Shown: positions 9,320 to 18,401, counted from the stretch's first letter. The stretch is 39,207 bases of DNA from TH1177 sp042138015 (GCA_042138015.1 JBHIVA010000020.1:1-39207), one strand, 5' to 3'. Notes: generated from the letters alone by a model not told the origin. A program made the numbers and translations.

Positions 9320-9342
9320 CTCCCCCTTTATTTCTATTCCAG
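9320..9342 (-). repeat. ORB-like repeat 3, inverted
   Basis: Read on the minus strand this gives CTGGAATAGAAATAAAGGGG followed by GAG. It matches repeat 2 at 18 of 23 aligned positions, including TAGAAATA and the G run. The opposite orientation, with AT-rich DNA beside it, is the arrangement expected of an origin. Confidence 0.7.
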
Positions 9343-9486
9343 TAATAAATAAAAAAATACATAATTTGAGATTAAAAAAAATATCTATTTTTAATTATTT
9401 AGTTAGTATTAGTTGATATTGATCTTTAAATGTAATTGTTAATAACAAGTTAAATGTATTATTAACATGTTAAAATAAATTTAAAT
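9343..9486. other. AT-rich candidate DNA-unwinding element
   Basis: About 140 bp almost free of G and C between the inverted ORB-like element and the fourth element. It holds runs such as AATAAAAAAATACATAA and TTAATTATTTAG. Position and composition suggest a duplex-unwinding region, but the whole window is AT-rich, so composition alone is weak evidence. Confidence 0.45.
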
Positions 9487-9509
9487 TTGGATAAGAAAAA
9501 CAGGGGTGT
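9487..9509 (+). repeat. Divergent ORB-like repeat 4
   Basis: TTGGATAAGAAAAACAGGGG followed by TGT aligns with repeat 2 at 15 of 23 positions, keeping AGAAA and AGGGGT at the same spacing. It lies 34 nt before the cdc6 start, so binding here could also autoregulate cdc6. Confidence 0.5.
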
Positions 9510-9542
9510 GGCTTATATTTCAGATGGTGAGAAAAATATACC

Positions 9543-10766
9543 TTGAGTGATGATTTACTTAATAACATTTTTGATAATGCTGTAAAAGGTATCCCTTTGA
9601 TTAAAAATCGTAAAATGTTAACAATAGATTATGTGCCAGAAAAACTGTTCTTTCGTGAAGAAGAAACCCTAACTATAGCTCAAACATTATCAGTAGCATT
9701 AAAAGGCTCTAGACCATCAAATTTATTATTATTTGGAAAACCAGGTACTGGGAAGACAGCTGTTGTTAAAAATGTTATAAAAAAATTTAAAGAAAAATCA
9801 GCATCACTTGGAATAGAAATAACTGTCTCATTTGTTAATGCAAAACTCGCCAATACTGCCTATAAAGTACTATATGAAATTGCGGAAGAAATGTCTATCA
9901 ATAAGATTGAAAAAAGAAATCAAGTCTATTTTACGGGGTTATCATTAGGAGAAGCTACTAATAGGATCTTGGATTTTATTAAGAAAAGAAAATTACATGT
10001 CATTTTTATTATCGACGAAATTGATTCTCTGGTAGATAAAAATGGAGATGATATTCTTTATAATTTTACGAGAGCAAATGAACAATTTCTAGATTCAGGA
10101 TTTATTACATTAATAGGGGTTTCAAATAGCCTTACATTTAAAGATAAATTAGATCCTCGTGTTCGAAGTAGTTTAAGTGAAGAAGAAATTGTATTTAATC
10201 CCTATAAGATTATTCAACTTCAAAAAATATTGGCTGAGAGAGTTAAGTTAGCATTTTGTGAAAATGTCGTAACAGAGGGAGCTATAAATCTTTGTGCAGC
10301 TATAGCAGGAAAAGATAACGGTGATGCTAGAAAAGCAATAGACTTACTTAGAGTAGCATCTGAAATTGCAGAACGAGAAAAAGTAGCTAAAATTGATGAA
10401 AAATTTATTAGATTAGCTCAAAATAAAATAGAAAAAGATACTAATTTTGAAATAGTAAAAAATTCTACGACTCATACAAAGATAGTATTAATTGCAATTA
10501 CCAAATCAAAAAATGGAAATACTGGTGATGTGTATGAAATTTATTCAAAATATTGTAAAATTATAGATAACGAACCACTCACTCAACGTCGTATAACTCA
10601 AATAATTAGTGAATTGGATCAACTAGGATTAGTAAGTAGTAACATTGTTAATCAAGGTAGGTATGGTAGGTCTCAAAAAATACGAATAACTATTCCTATG
10701 ACTACTTTAAAAGATTCACTTAAAGATGATCCATTATTTGTTACATTGATAAATATTCTTGATTAA
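9543..10766 (+). CDS. cdc6: Orc1/Cdc6 origin-recognition initiator protein
   Basis: Binds origins and loads the MCM helicase. The 407 aa comprise an AAA+ ATPase module followed by a C-terminal winged helix. Walker A is GKPGTGKT (residues 65-72). Walker B is FIIDEIDSL (D159, E160). The sensor-1 segment is GVSNS, the arginine-rich DPRVRSSL follows, and sensor 2 lies in GDARKAIDLL. The last 110 residues include the DNA-binding segment LTQRRITQIISELDQLGL and the wing GRYGRSQKIRI. Translation starts at TTG 9543; an in-frame TGA lies five codons upstream and GGTGAG about 10 nt upstream could serve as ribosome binding site. Its tail overlaps the convergent DP1 gene by 26 bp. Confidence 0.96.
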   Translation: MSDDLLNNIFDNAVKGIPLIKNRKMLTIDYVPEKLFFREEETLTIAQTLSVALKGSRPSNLLLFGKPGTGKTAVVKNVIKKFKEKSASLGIEITVSFVNAKLANTAYKVLYEIAEEMSINKIEKRNQVYFTGLSLGEATNRILDFIKKRKLHVIFIIDEIDSLVDKNGDDILYNFTRANEQFLDSGFITLIGVSNSLTFKDKLDPRVRSSLSEEEIVFNPYKIIQLQKILAERVKLAFCENVVTEGAINLCAAIAGKDNGDARKAIDLLRVASEIAEREKVAKIDEKFIRLAQNKIEKDTNFEIVKNSTTHTKIVLIAITKSKNGNTGDVYEIYSKYCKIIDNEPLTQRRITQIISELDQLGLVSSNIVNQGRYGRSQKIRITIPMTTLKDSLKDDPLFVTLINILD

Positions 10767-12339
10767 AATTAATCTGAAAAGGACGTAGAGTCGCAAGATT
10801 AACTAGAATGGCAATTCCTGGTGTAGGAGTTATACCCATAGTTTGTTGGAAAGGAGTCTGATCTTGCCAGGTACCTGAATTAACAATCAAGGTACCTCGA
10901 TAATTCTGTACATCCATAACATGAATATGTCCAGAGTGTAATATATCCGGTATATCACTTATTACCATCATATCTTCTCTCTCCGGAGAGACAGGTGTTC
11001 GTTGTCCATAAATTGGAGATAAGTGTCTTGCTTTAAGTAATATCTTCATTGCTTCTGCAGGATTGGAATAACTTAGACCAGGTATAGTAGCAATAACATC
11101 ATCTAACCCCTGACCATGATACATCAAAATTTTAACTCCATCTAACTCAATAAAGCTAGGATTTCCTAACATTATAAAATTTTTAAAAGTGTATAATTTT
11201 TCAGAATCTTTTATTGGTATTGCAGGTTGAGGTAATGCTCTTCTACCTGGGTCATGATTTCCAGGAATAACAAATACTTGAATTCGCTTAGGTATTTGTT
11301 CTAATAACTTAGTCAAATGATTTATTTGTTTATATATATTATTATATTTTAATTCTTTATCTTGATTAGGAAATATTCCTACACCATCAATCAAATCTCC
11401 ACATATACATATAAATTTAATTTTACTTACTACCTCATTCTCTGAAGAATTCAACCAAGTCAAAAATCGTAAAAATTCTATTTCTTTAAAATATTTACTT
11501 CCTACATGAAGATCAGAAATTAAAGCAACATACGACTCAGTTTTACTCTTATTTGGTATATGATCTGGAATATCCGGAGATACAACATTTTTTATAACAT
11601 AATTTGTTCCTTTATTTTCGATCTCTAACATAATCATTTGGTCAAGAGTTAACTTAGATACAATTTTTATTATTTCATCAGTAACAGCTAATACATTTAT
11701 AATTCCAGTTTGATCATCAATTGTTAATTCAATACTATTTCTTTTAGATCGTTTAGACATTAATAAACCTGCAATTACAGACGAATTTGTACCTAAACCA
11801 TCGTTATCCTGTATTTGATTAAAATTATATCCAGTCTTTACCTTATTACGGTATTTATTTATCCTCTGATTTTTTTTTACAAAAGCAATTTTATTAATAC
11901 GTTTACTTCCTGGTCTCAAAGATAAAATTTTTAACAATTTAGTAAAACGGCTATTAAAAAGTGAAGTAAATCCATTTATTCCTTCAACTGGATTAATAGA
12001 ATTACTAGAATCAAAAATTATTTTATGAGAATCTTTTATACTACTCTTTTCCTCATTTATAGATGATTTTATCGATCTGTATATAGATGAGCTTTTAAAA
12101 GTATTTTCAACTTGATTTTTTTTAATCTCATAATTATAATCACAAGTGTAAAATTTTAAATCATCAACACTAATAACCGAATTATCATTATTTTTTTTTT
12201 TGTATTTTACGACCTGTTGAATAATATTCATCCTATTAGAATCAATGTCTTTTAAAAAAATAAAAGCATTAGGATGAATTTGGTAACCATTAGATGAGAT
12301 AAAAGATAATACATTTGAAATTTCTTTTTGTAAAGACAA
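10741..12339 (-). CDS. polB: Archaeal DNA polymerase D, small subunit DP1 (3'-5' exonuclease)
   Basis: Proofreading subunit of PolD, partner of DP2 at 3517-7071. At 532 aa it has an N-terminal helical region, a Ser/Lys-rich linker (about residues 75-175), an OB-fold region (about 185-255) and a metallophosphatase domain. The metal-binding motifs are all present: SDLHVGS (D276, H278), GDLIDG (D315), GNHD (361-363), YHGQ (H408) and HSGHIHV (H468, H471). The exonuclease is therefore probably active. The start is TTG at 12339; no upstream ATG is in frame. Its last 26 bp overlap the convergent cdc6 end. It is divergent from the SpoIIM-like gene. Confidence 0.95.
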   Translation of the reverse strand: MSLQKEISNVLSFISSNGYQIHPNAFIFLKDIDSNRMNIIQQVVKYKKKNNDNSVISVDDLKFYTCDYNYEIKKNQVENTFKSSSIYRSIKSSINEEKSSIKDSHKIIFDSSNSINPVEGINGFTSLFNSRFTKLLKILSLRPGSKRINKIAFVKKNQRINKYRNKVKTGYNFNQIQDNDGLGTNSSVIAGLLMSKRSKRNSIELTIDDQTGIINVLAVTDEIIKIVSKLTLDQMIMLEIENKGTNYVIKNVVSPDIPDHIPNKSKTESYVALISDLHVGSKYFKEIEFLRFLTWLNSSENEVVSKIKFICICGDLIDGVGIFPNQDKELKYNNIYKQINHLTKLLEQIPKRIQVFVIPGNHDPGRRALPQPAIPIKDSEKLYTFKNFIMLGNPSFIELDGVKILMYHGQGLDDVIATIPGLSYSNPAEAMKILLKARHLSPIYGQRTPVSPEREDMMVISDIPDILHSGHIHVMDVQNYRGTLIVNSGTWQDQTPFQQTMGITPTPGIAILVNLATLRPFQINFNQEYLSM

Positions 12340-12439
12340 TGGTAAGAAATACGATAGCCCAAACTTATTTAATTATATTTCTATTTTTAACAAAGAGTCT
12401 TATTACCATAAAAATTCTTCAATAAACAGAAAACAGATT

Positions 12440-12958
12440 TTGAAAACACGTATATTTTATCTGGCAATAGGAATAATGGTTTTTATTATTTCGTATATTT
12501 TCGGAGCCAATACAAATATCAATCTAGATGAATCAAAAACAATAAAAGAACAATTTGAAGCAAAAATCAAAGGAATTGATGAATTCGGTATATTCTTTAA
12601 TAATATTGTTATAGCATTAGGAATGTTTATTCCAGGGCTTGGAATAGGTCTTGGAATCTTCTCAGGATTTGGTACAGGACTAGTCTTTAGTGCTATTGCA
12701 GAAACCAATGTAACCCTTCGAAGTATTTCTCCTCTTTCAATACTTGTTACCCCTTTTGGTATCCTAGAGATATTTTCATATGGATTAGCTATATCAAGAA
12801 GTGGAATGATAATTTATGATTACTTTATAAAAAAAATTCCTTGGAGACAATTTCTCAAACCAACAGGAATTGAGATTATAATTGTTATTTCCCTTTTATT
12901 GACAGGAGCTATTATTGAATGGAATATGATTCAACAATTTACAAACACTCCACTCTAA
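12440..12958 (+). CDS. SpoIIM/DUF95-family membrane protein
   Basis: 172 aa with an N-terminal membrane helix (about residues 4-23), a hydrophilic external segment and further hydrophobic helices at about 52-82, 95-118 and 143-162. The glycine-rich GLGIGLGIFSGFGTGLVFSA and the ITPFGILEI-like segment (VTPFGILEIFSYGLA) are typical of the SpoIIM/DUF95 family. The function in archaea is unknown; in Bacillus, SpoIIM takes part in membrane remodelling during engulfment. The start is TTG at 12440. The gene is divergent from DP1 and followed by the PAC2 gene. A T run right after the stop may end the transcript. Confidence 0.85.
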   Translation: MKTRIFYLAIGIMVFIISYIFGANTNINLDESKTIKEQFEAKIKGIDEFGIFFNNIVIALGMFIPGLGIGLGIFSGFGTGLVFSAIAETNVTLRSISPLSILVTPFGILEIFSYGLAISRSGMIIYDYFIKKIPWRQFLKPTGIEIIIVISLLLTGAIIEWNMIQQFTNTPL

Positions 12959-13134
12959 TTTTTTAAATTCGTATTTATAGAAAATCTTTAATATAATATT
13001 ATAATATTTTCTCATTTAAAAATATTTTATAAATTTTTTATAAATATAATAGAAAAACAGGATAAAATTTTATAACTCATATATCTTTTAATTTATATTA
13101 ATAATTTAATACATTAAGAAGTGATAATAAGAAA

Positions 13135-13875
13135 ATGGAAGGAATAAAGATTCACTATACACCTAAATTTAAAAAAAATCCAGATATAATAGCAGCACTT
13201 CCAGACATGGGTAATGTAGCAGGACTATGCCAAAAACTATTATTAGATAAGATTGAGACAAAGCTTTTTGCAGAGATTTTTGCTTTCTGGCCTAACTACG
13301 TAACCTATAAAAAAGGAATTATCAATTATACACAATCCAGCTATAAATTTTATGCTAATACAAAATATAATATTATATTCTTTACAGGAGATTTTAATCC
13401 TTCTGATCCTCGAAGATTATATGAAATATGCTACGAAGTTCTAAAAATAGCTAAATTATTTAATGTAAAAACTTTATATTCTTTTGGGGCTTCATTAAAA
13501 CCAGTAAAGACAATAGAAAAAATTGTCTATGTAGCGGTTAATAAACCACATCTTATCAAATCTATGCAAATCAAAAATATACAAGTTCTTGAGGAGGAAG
13601 ATGGACAAATAACAGGTTTTAATGGTTTAATATTAGGAATAGCTCAAGAACATAATTTAGATGCTATTTGTATTCTAGGAGAGATAGATAATCCAAATGT
13701 AATTCAGCCAAAAACAGCTCAAGAAATACTCAAAGTCTTGTTAAAAATATTAAATCTTTCTTTTATCGATCTATCAGACTTAGATGAAGAAGAAAAAAGA
13801 AAAAAATTTATGGAACAACAAATGAATTATTTTAGTAATATAATAAAAGAAAATAATCTTCCTGGAATAACATAG
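13135..13875 (+). CDS. PAC2-family protein (proteasome assembly chaperone-like)
   Basis: 246 aa of the PAC2 superfamily, shared with eukaryotic proteasome assembly chaperone 2 and with uncharacterised archaeal proteins. Visible features are IAALPDMGNVAGLCQKLLLD near the N-terminus, IIFFTGDFNP after residue 75, and the later GFNGLILGIAQEHNLDAICILGE segment. The C-terminal 30 residues are a basic/acidic helix (DLDEEEKRKKFMEQQ). It starts at ATG 13135. The role in archaeal proteasome assembly is inferred from the family and not demonstrated. Confidence 0.88.
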   Translation: MEGIKIHYTPKFKKNPDIIAALPDMGNVAGLCQKLLLDKIETKLFAEIFAFWPNYVTYKKGIINYTQSSYKFYANTKYNIIFFTGDFNPSDPRRLYEICYEVLKIAKLFNVKTLYSFGASLKPVKTIEKIVYVAVNKPHLIKSMQIKNIQVLEEEDGQITGFNGLILGIAQEHNLDAICILGEIDNPNVIQPKTAQEILKVLLKILNLSFIDLSDLDEEEKRKKFMEQQMNYFSNIIKENNLPGIT

Positions 13876-13905
13876 TAATAAAATTTTTATCATCTCATCT
13901 ATTCT

Positions 13906-14628
13906 TTATTTAAAATCTAAATATGATTGTCTCTTATTCTGATCTATTACCATAACAGAAAGATCACTAAATTTTCTATTTTCTAAATCCGCGATTTTTC
14001 CTCTAAAAATAGTTTCATTATTAGAATCGGTCAAATTTTCAAAAACCCATACATCTATTTCTGAGGTATTAATTCCATTTCTTTTTAAAAAAATGGCAAT
14101 ATCTGATTCCATAAAATTTTTTGATAAATCACTTGGCCAAGGTCGAGGAACTAAAATAACATTTTTTCTATCTAAAACTGTCTTTAATAATTCAATTTTT
14201 TTTAATTCTATATCAGATGAAACATGAAAACTTATTATAAAAGATTTATCTAAAGGAATTCTCGATTTTGAAGAAGCAATTTGAATAGAACTTATCCCAG
14301 AAACAATTTCAACATTTTCGTCACCGAAAATCTCTAATAGACGATCTACAACCTCAGATTCGGAAAAATTTACATCTCCGGTAAAAGGAACCAGACAAAA
14401 TTCATCCTCCTTCATCTTCCTATATACATATTGATATGATGATTCTTGATTTTTCATATTTACTTCATATATAAATTGATTTTTTTTATCTAAAAGATGC
14501 TCAATAGTTTTCAAAGTATATTTATAACCAACAATATAATTCGATAATTGGATTTTTTCTTTTACTATATCAGTAATGTATTTTTTGTCTCCTGGACCAA
14601 CTCCTACAACAAATAATTTTTTTGGCAT
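13906..14628 (-). CDS. cbiE: Cobalt-precorrin-7 C5-methyltransferase-like (CbiE)
   Basis: SAM-dependent tetrapyrrole methylase of the cobalamin pathway. The 240 aa include the family's N-terminal VVGVGPGDKKYIT, the VPFTGDVNFSES loop and the VEIVSGISSIQIASSKSRIP segment. The size suits CbiE without a fused CbiT decarboxylase. No other cobalamin gene lies nearby, so the specific position methylated is inferred from similarity; another precorrin methylase is the alternative. It is divergent from cdvA. Confidence 0.8.
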   Translation of the reverse strand: MPKKLFVVGVGPGDKKYITDIVKEKIQLSNYIVGYKYTLKTIEHLLDKKNQFIYEVNMKNQESSYQYVYRKMKEDEFCLVPFTGDVNFSESEVVDRLLEIFGDENVEIVSGISSIQIASSKSRIPLDKSFIISFHVSSDIELKKIELLKTVLDRKNVILVPRPWPSDLSKNFMESDIAIFLKRNGINTSEIDVWVFENLTDSNNETIFRGKIADLENRKFSDLSVMVIDQNKRQSYLDFK

Positions 14629-14740
14629 GACAGGATAGATAAATAAAATAGAACCCTAATAATATCATAATTTTTTAAAAAATATTATATGGGTAAAAAA
14701 TAATATGACAAAATAATACAATAATTTTGACATTCTCCTC

Positions 14741-14750
14741 ATTATATAAT
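14741..14750 (+). promoter_or_regulatory. TATA box of cdvA
   Basis: ATTATATAAT is centred about 23 nt before the cdvA ATG at 14768. The transcript should therefore start at or within a few bases of the ATG, giving a leaderless mRNA. No Shine-Dalgarno sequence is visible. Confidence 0.55.
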
Positions 14751-14767
14751 TTTCTTAACGATTTGTT

Positions 14768-15781
14768 ATGAGCGAACTAAAGCTCGAATTTGTAGGTAAA
14801 CAAGTTAAGGACATGTATGGTACACTTATGGGAACAGTAGTAGGAATTATCACAGACACAGACGGTTCTATTGAATCCGTTAGCGTAGATTGTGGTGATT
14901 CTGGCTTAAAACCATTGCCTTATGAACAATTATTAGTTCAAGGAGATTATGTAATTTTCATACCAAGATGGAGATTAGATGCTCAAAAATTATTCAGGCA
15001 AAAAAATCTAACTCTAAAAAGAATCAAAGCACTTCAACAATTAGTTGAGGAAGATGATACAATGAAAGACGATGCTGAAATAGTGTACTCAAGATATGAA
15101 AAAAAACTAAAAGATTTAGAAGATAAAGAAAAATCAATTAATCAAAAGTTGATAGAAAGGATTGATGAATTAGAAAAATCAACTAAAGATATTAAATCAA
15201 TTTTGTTTGATTCCAAATTGCAATATAAAAGTCATGAAATAACAGAAGAAACTTATCTACAAGTTACACGATATACGAAAGAATTAATGGATCATATTAA
15301 CTTAGAAAAGGAGGAAATTAGTAATATAAAGATTAGACTTCAAGAGCAGAATTTAGAAAATACATTGCCACCACCTACTTTACCACAAAAAAATACAACA
15401 GGAAATACTACTCTATATAACACAAATTTAGTTAGCGAAAATTCGGATACTATTACTCCAGTTTCAGCAACTGATACCACAGATTCTGTTAATCAAGTTT
15501 CAGCTACTGATACTACCACCACTTCCACCTCCTCCTCAACAATTGAAAATACTACAATTGAAAATACCACAGATTCTGTTAATCAAGTTTCAGCTACTGA
15601 TACTACCACCACTTCCACCTCCTCCTCAACAATTGAAAATATTCAAGATAATAATCCTAATACAAAAGAAGAATCAGAAAATTCAACTTCCCAAGAATCA
15701 TATACAAAACCCAATAAAGAAAGAACATACTATGATAATGAAAATGAAACTAACTGGCTAGATCAAGTAATTAATAGCTAA
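14768..15781 (+). CDS. cdvA: Cell division protein CdvA
   Basis: Membrane-bound scaffold that recruits ESCRT-III-like CdvB in archaeal Cdv division. The 337 aa contain an N-terminal PRC-barrel-type domain (about 1-80: VGKQVKDMYGTLMGTVVGI, then DYVIFIPRWRLDAQKLFRQK), a long coiled coil (about 95-205) and a disordered Ser/Thr/Gln-rich tail. The tail carries two perfect 77-bp DNA repeats. The final residues TNWLDQVINS probably form the short peptide that binds CdvB, by analogy with the ESCRT-III-binding tail of Sulfolobus CdvA. No cdvB or cdvC follows here. At the very low GC of the window the tail codes largely for T, S and N. Confidence 0.93.
   Translation: MSELKLEFVGKQVKDMYGTLMGTVVGIITDTDGSIESVSVDCGDSGLKPLPYEQLLVQGDYVIFIPRWRLDAQKLFRQKNLTLKRIKALQQLVEEDDTMKDDAEIVYSRYEKKLKDLEDKEKSINQKLIERIDELEKSTKDIKSILFDSKLQYKSHEITEETYLQVTRYTKELMDHINLEKEEISNIKIRLQEQNLENTLPPPTLPQKNTTGNTTLYNTNLVSENSDTITPVSATDTTDSVNQVSATDTTTTSTSSSTIENTTIENTTDSVNQVSATDTTTTSTSSSTIENIQDNNPNTKEESENSTSQESYTKPNKERTYYDNENETNWLDQVINS
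15475..15641 (+). repeat. cdvA: Two perfect 77-bp direct repeats inside cdvA, period 90 bp
   Basis: Copies at 15475-15551 and 15565-15641 are identical by eye and lie 90 bp (30 codons) apart in frame. Each encodes DSVNQVSATDTTTTSTSSST plus a few residues. A shorter, partly related VSATDTT stretch precedes the first copy. This looks like recent in-frame expansion of the disordered linker. Confidence 0.9.
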
Positions 15782-15966
15782 AAATATCCATCTATTCATC
15801 TATTTTTTAAAATATTTAACTTTTTATATGAATTAAAATTTTGATCTATACAATAATTTTTATGTAAATACATTCATCTAATTATTCAGTAATTCTATTA
15901 AGTATCGATTAAAATTAAAATATTTAAAAAATAAAAGGAGTATCTGTTTTCTTCAAACAATTACTA

Positions 15967-16233
15967 TTAGAATTTGACTGGAGTTTGTAATAATTCTCCA
16001 ATCTCATTATGCATCTTGAGGAAATTTAACCCTTTTTCTGTAGTCTTGTAGGTCTGAGTTCCATCAAGATATTCTAACAGGTTGTTCTCAATCAAAACAG
16101 AAAGATACTCTCTTAATTGTGCATAACTTAGGAAAGCTTTGTACATAATTTTTGTCTTGGTTGCTCCTCCATTAGCTGCCTCTAGTATCATTGCTACTAT
16201 TTCTGTTCTACTTCTGTATTTCACGATCATCAT
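15967..16233 (-). CDS. Small winged-helix transcriptional regulator
   Basis: About 88 aa forming one winged helix: helices in RSRTEIVAMILEAANGG, ATKTKIMYKAFLSYAQLREYLSVLIENNLLEY and a wing DGTQTYKTTEKGLNFLKM. This matches the archaeal HTH_45/Sso10a-like group, many copies of which occur in Nitrososphaeria. I chose ATG 16233 rather than the TTG two codons upstream, because a TATA-like TTATATTAAA lies about 25 nt upstream of the ATG and implies a leaderless transcript starting there. The target genes are unknown; the upstream acs gene is divergent. Confidence 0.88.
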   Translation of the reverse strand: MMIVKYRSRTEIVAMILEAANGGATKTKIMYKAFLSYAQLREYLSVLIENNLLEYLDGTQTYKTTEKGLNFLKMHNEIGELLQTPVKF

Positions 16234-16463
16234 ACACAATAATTATTTATTTTAATATAATGCCAAAATGTAGTATAACATTATTCTATTTCAAGAGTAA
16301 ATTGAGTAAAAATATTTAAAAACATCATTTTATTTATTATTATTTGAACAAATTAAAACAAACTTTTTGCATTATAAGCATTAAGAATAAAAGTTAAATT
16401 ATTAAGTTAATTAGTACAATAAATATAATAATTAATTAATGATTTTATCTTTTAGTATATTGA

Positions 16464-18401
16464 ATGCTTGAAAATGATTATATAAATAATAATTTGAAAA
16501 TTACCTTACAACCGGGAGCATTTAAAAAAAAAAGAAATGAATCTTTATCTAATATAGAAGAATTTTGGGCAGAAGAAGCGAGAAAATTATTATGGTTTAA
16601 ACAATGGAATAAAATACTCGACTGGGATCCACCATTTGCCAAGTGGTTCATTGGTGGATTATTAAATGCTTCAGTCAATTGTTTAGATAGACATGTAGAA
16701 TCGGAGAATAAAAACAAAGTTGCTTTGATTTGGGAAGGAGACAATGAAGAAACTAGAATACTAACATATTATCAGTTATATCAAAAGGTTAACCAATTTT
16801 CTAATGCATTAAAAAATCTCGGTATTACTAAAGGAGACCGTGTAACAATTTATCTTACTATGACTCCAGAACTTCTCATAGCAATTTTAGCATGTTCACG
16901 CATTGGAGCTACACATAACGTTATTTTTTCTGGTTTTAGTTCTCAAGCATTAGCAGATAGAATTAATGATGCACGATCAAAAATAATTATTACAGCAGAT
17001 CTGGGATTTAGAAGAGGAAAGATAGTAGAACTAAAGAAAATAGTTGACCAGACCATTGATGATCTTCCTTCAATACAAAACGTAATTGTATTCAAAAGGA
17101 GTTCAAATTCTATCAAAATGACAAGTAAAGATGTATGGTGGCACGATATTATTAAAAATCAAAAAACTTATTGTCAACCAGAACAAGTTGAAAGTACTCA
17201 TCCACTCTTTATTCTTTATACTTCTGGAACAACAGGAAAACCAAAAGGAGTAGTACATGGAACTGGTGGTTACCTGACACATCTTTATTCTACAGCAAAG
17301 TGGGTATTTGATTTTAATAAACAAGATATTTTCTTTTGTACAGCTGATATTGGATGGATTACTGGACATAGTTATATAGCTTATGCTCCACTGATGCATG
17401 GAGTCACAGAACTTATTTATGAAGGAACACCTGATTATCCTCAGCCAGATAGATATTGGTCCCTAGTTGAAAAATATGGTGTAACTATATTATATACAAC
17501 ACCAACGGCGCTGAGAATGTACATGCGTTATGGGAATGAAATTCCTCATTCATTTGATTTATCTTCTTTAAGATTATTAGGAACAGTGGGGGAGCCAATA
17601 AACCCTGATGTGTGGATGTGGTACTTTACTAATATTGGAAAGGAAAAATGTCCTATTGTAGATACTTGGTGGCAAACAGAAACTGGAGGAATAATGATTA
17701 GTCATTGTACCGGAATAGAAACCATGCCCATGAAACCAGGGTCTGCTATGTTTCCTATGCCTGGAATTGATCTAGGCATAGTGGATGAAGAAAATAAATA
17801 CTTATCCCAAAATCAAAAAGGATATCTCATCATTAAAAAACCCTGGCCTGGAATGCTTCAAACATTATGGAGAAATGATAAAAAATATAGAAATAATTAT
17901 TGGAAATCATTTCAAGATGAACTTTGTTATTTTACAGGAGATTATGCAATAGTGGACAATGAATCCTATTTTTGGTTATTAGGAAGATCTGATGACGTTA
18001 TAAAAATATCCGGACATAGATTAGGTTCTACTGAATTAGAAAGTACCTTTGTATCTCATAAATCCGTAGCAGAAGCAGCAGTGATAAGCAAACCAAATAA
18101 TACAAAAGGAGAATCTATCACAGCATTTATAGTGTTAAAAAAAAACCATGTTAAATCAGAAAAACTTTATCAAGAATTAATCCAACACTTGCGAAAGAAA
18201 ATAGGACCAATTGCAACGCCAGATGAAATTCACTTTGTAAATAAACTTCCTAAAACACGAAGTGGAAAAATTATGAGAAGGTTACTAAAATCTATAATAA
18301 CTGGAGTAAAAATAGGTGATACTACAACACTAGAAGATGGAACCTCAATTGAAGAGATTCAAAAAATCTATAATGAAATAAACAAAAAAATAATTAAATA
18401 A
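16464..18401 (+). CDS. acs: Acetyl-CoA synthetase (AMP-forming)
   Basis: Activates acetate to acetyl-CoA through acetyl-AMP. The 645 aa match the ANL superfamily Acs type. The P-loop is YTSGTTGKPKGVVHGTGGY, the acetyl-binding region includes WWQTETGG, and the adenylate motif is GDYA...GRSDDVIKISGHRLG. The C-terminal catalytic lysine lies in KTRSGKIMRRLL. The common second residue of the SGSTG motif is Thr here, a mild variation. The propionyl-CoA synthetase alternative cannot be ruled out from sequence alone. Its start is ATG 16464, and it is divergent from the winged-helix gene. Confidence 0.94.
   Translation: MLENDYINNNLKITLQPGAFKKKRNESLSNIEEFWAEEARKLLWFKQWNKILDWDPPFAKWFIGGLLNASVNCLDRHVESENKNKVALIWEGDNEETRILTYYQLYQKVNQFSNALKNLGITKGDRVTIYLTMTPELLIAILACSRIGATHNVIFSGFSSQALADRINDARSKIIITADLGFRRGKIVELKKIVDQTIDDLPSIQNVIVFKRSSNSIKMTSKDVWWHDIIKNQKTYCQPEQVESTHPLFILYTSGTTGKPKGVVHGTGGYLTHLYSTAKWVFDFNKQDIFFCTADIGWITGHSYIAYAPLMHGVTELIYEGTPDYPQPDRYWSLVEKYGVTILYTTPTALRMYMRYGNEIPHSFDLSSLRLLGTVGEPINPDVWMWYFTNIGKEKCPIVDTWWQTETGGIMISHCTGIETMPMKPGSAMFPMPGIDLGIVDEENKYLSQNQKGYLIIKKPWPGMLQTLWRNDKKYRNNYWKSFQDELCYFTGDYAIVDNESYFWLLGRSDDVIKISGHRLGSTELESTFVSHKSVAEAAVISKPNNTKGESITAFIVLKKNHVKSEKLYQELIQHLRKKIGPIATPDEIHFVNKLPKTRSGKIMRRLLKSIITGVKIGDTTTLEDGTSIEEIQKIYNEINKKIIK

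Larger units (their letters stand above)
9120..9542. other. Probable chromosomal replication origin (oriC) upstream of cdc6
   Basis: The gene-free 540 bp directly before cdc6 carry four elements resembling archaeal origin recognition boxes (ORB), each a GAAA-type core followed by a G run. Two near-identical direct copies lie at 9161 and 9221, one inverted copy at 9320-9342 and one divergent direct copy at 9487-9509. Between the third and fourth lies a very AT-rich stretch (9343-9486) suitable as an unwinding element. Origins beside cdc6/orc1 with inverted ORBs flanking AT-rich DNA are known from Pyrococcus, Sulfolobus and haloarchaea. No experiment supports this particular site. Confidence 0.8.

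Noticed and set aside
15543..15761. 72-codon frame in the cdvA tail
   Set aside because: Alternate frame of the CdvA repeat region; Pro/Leu-rich low complexity.
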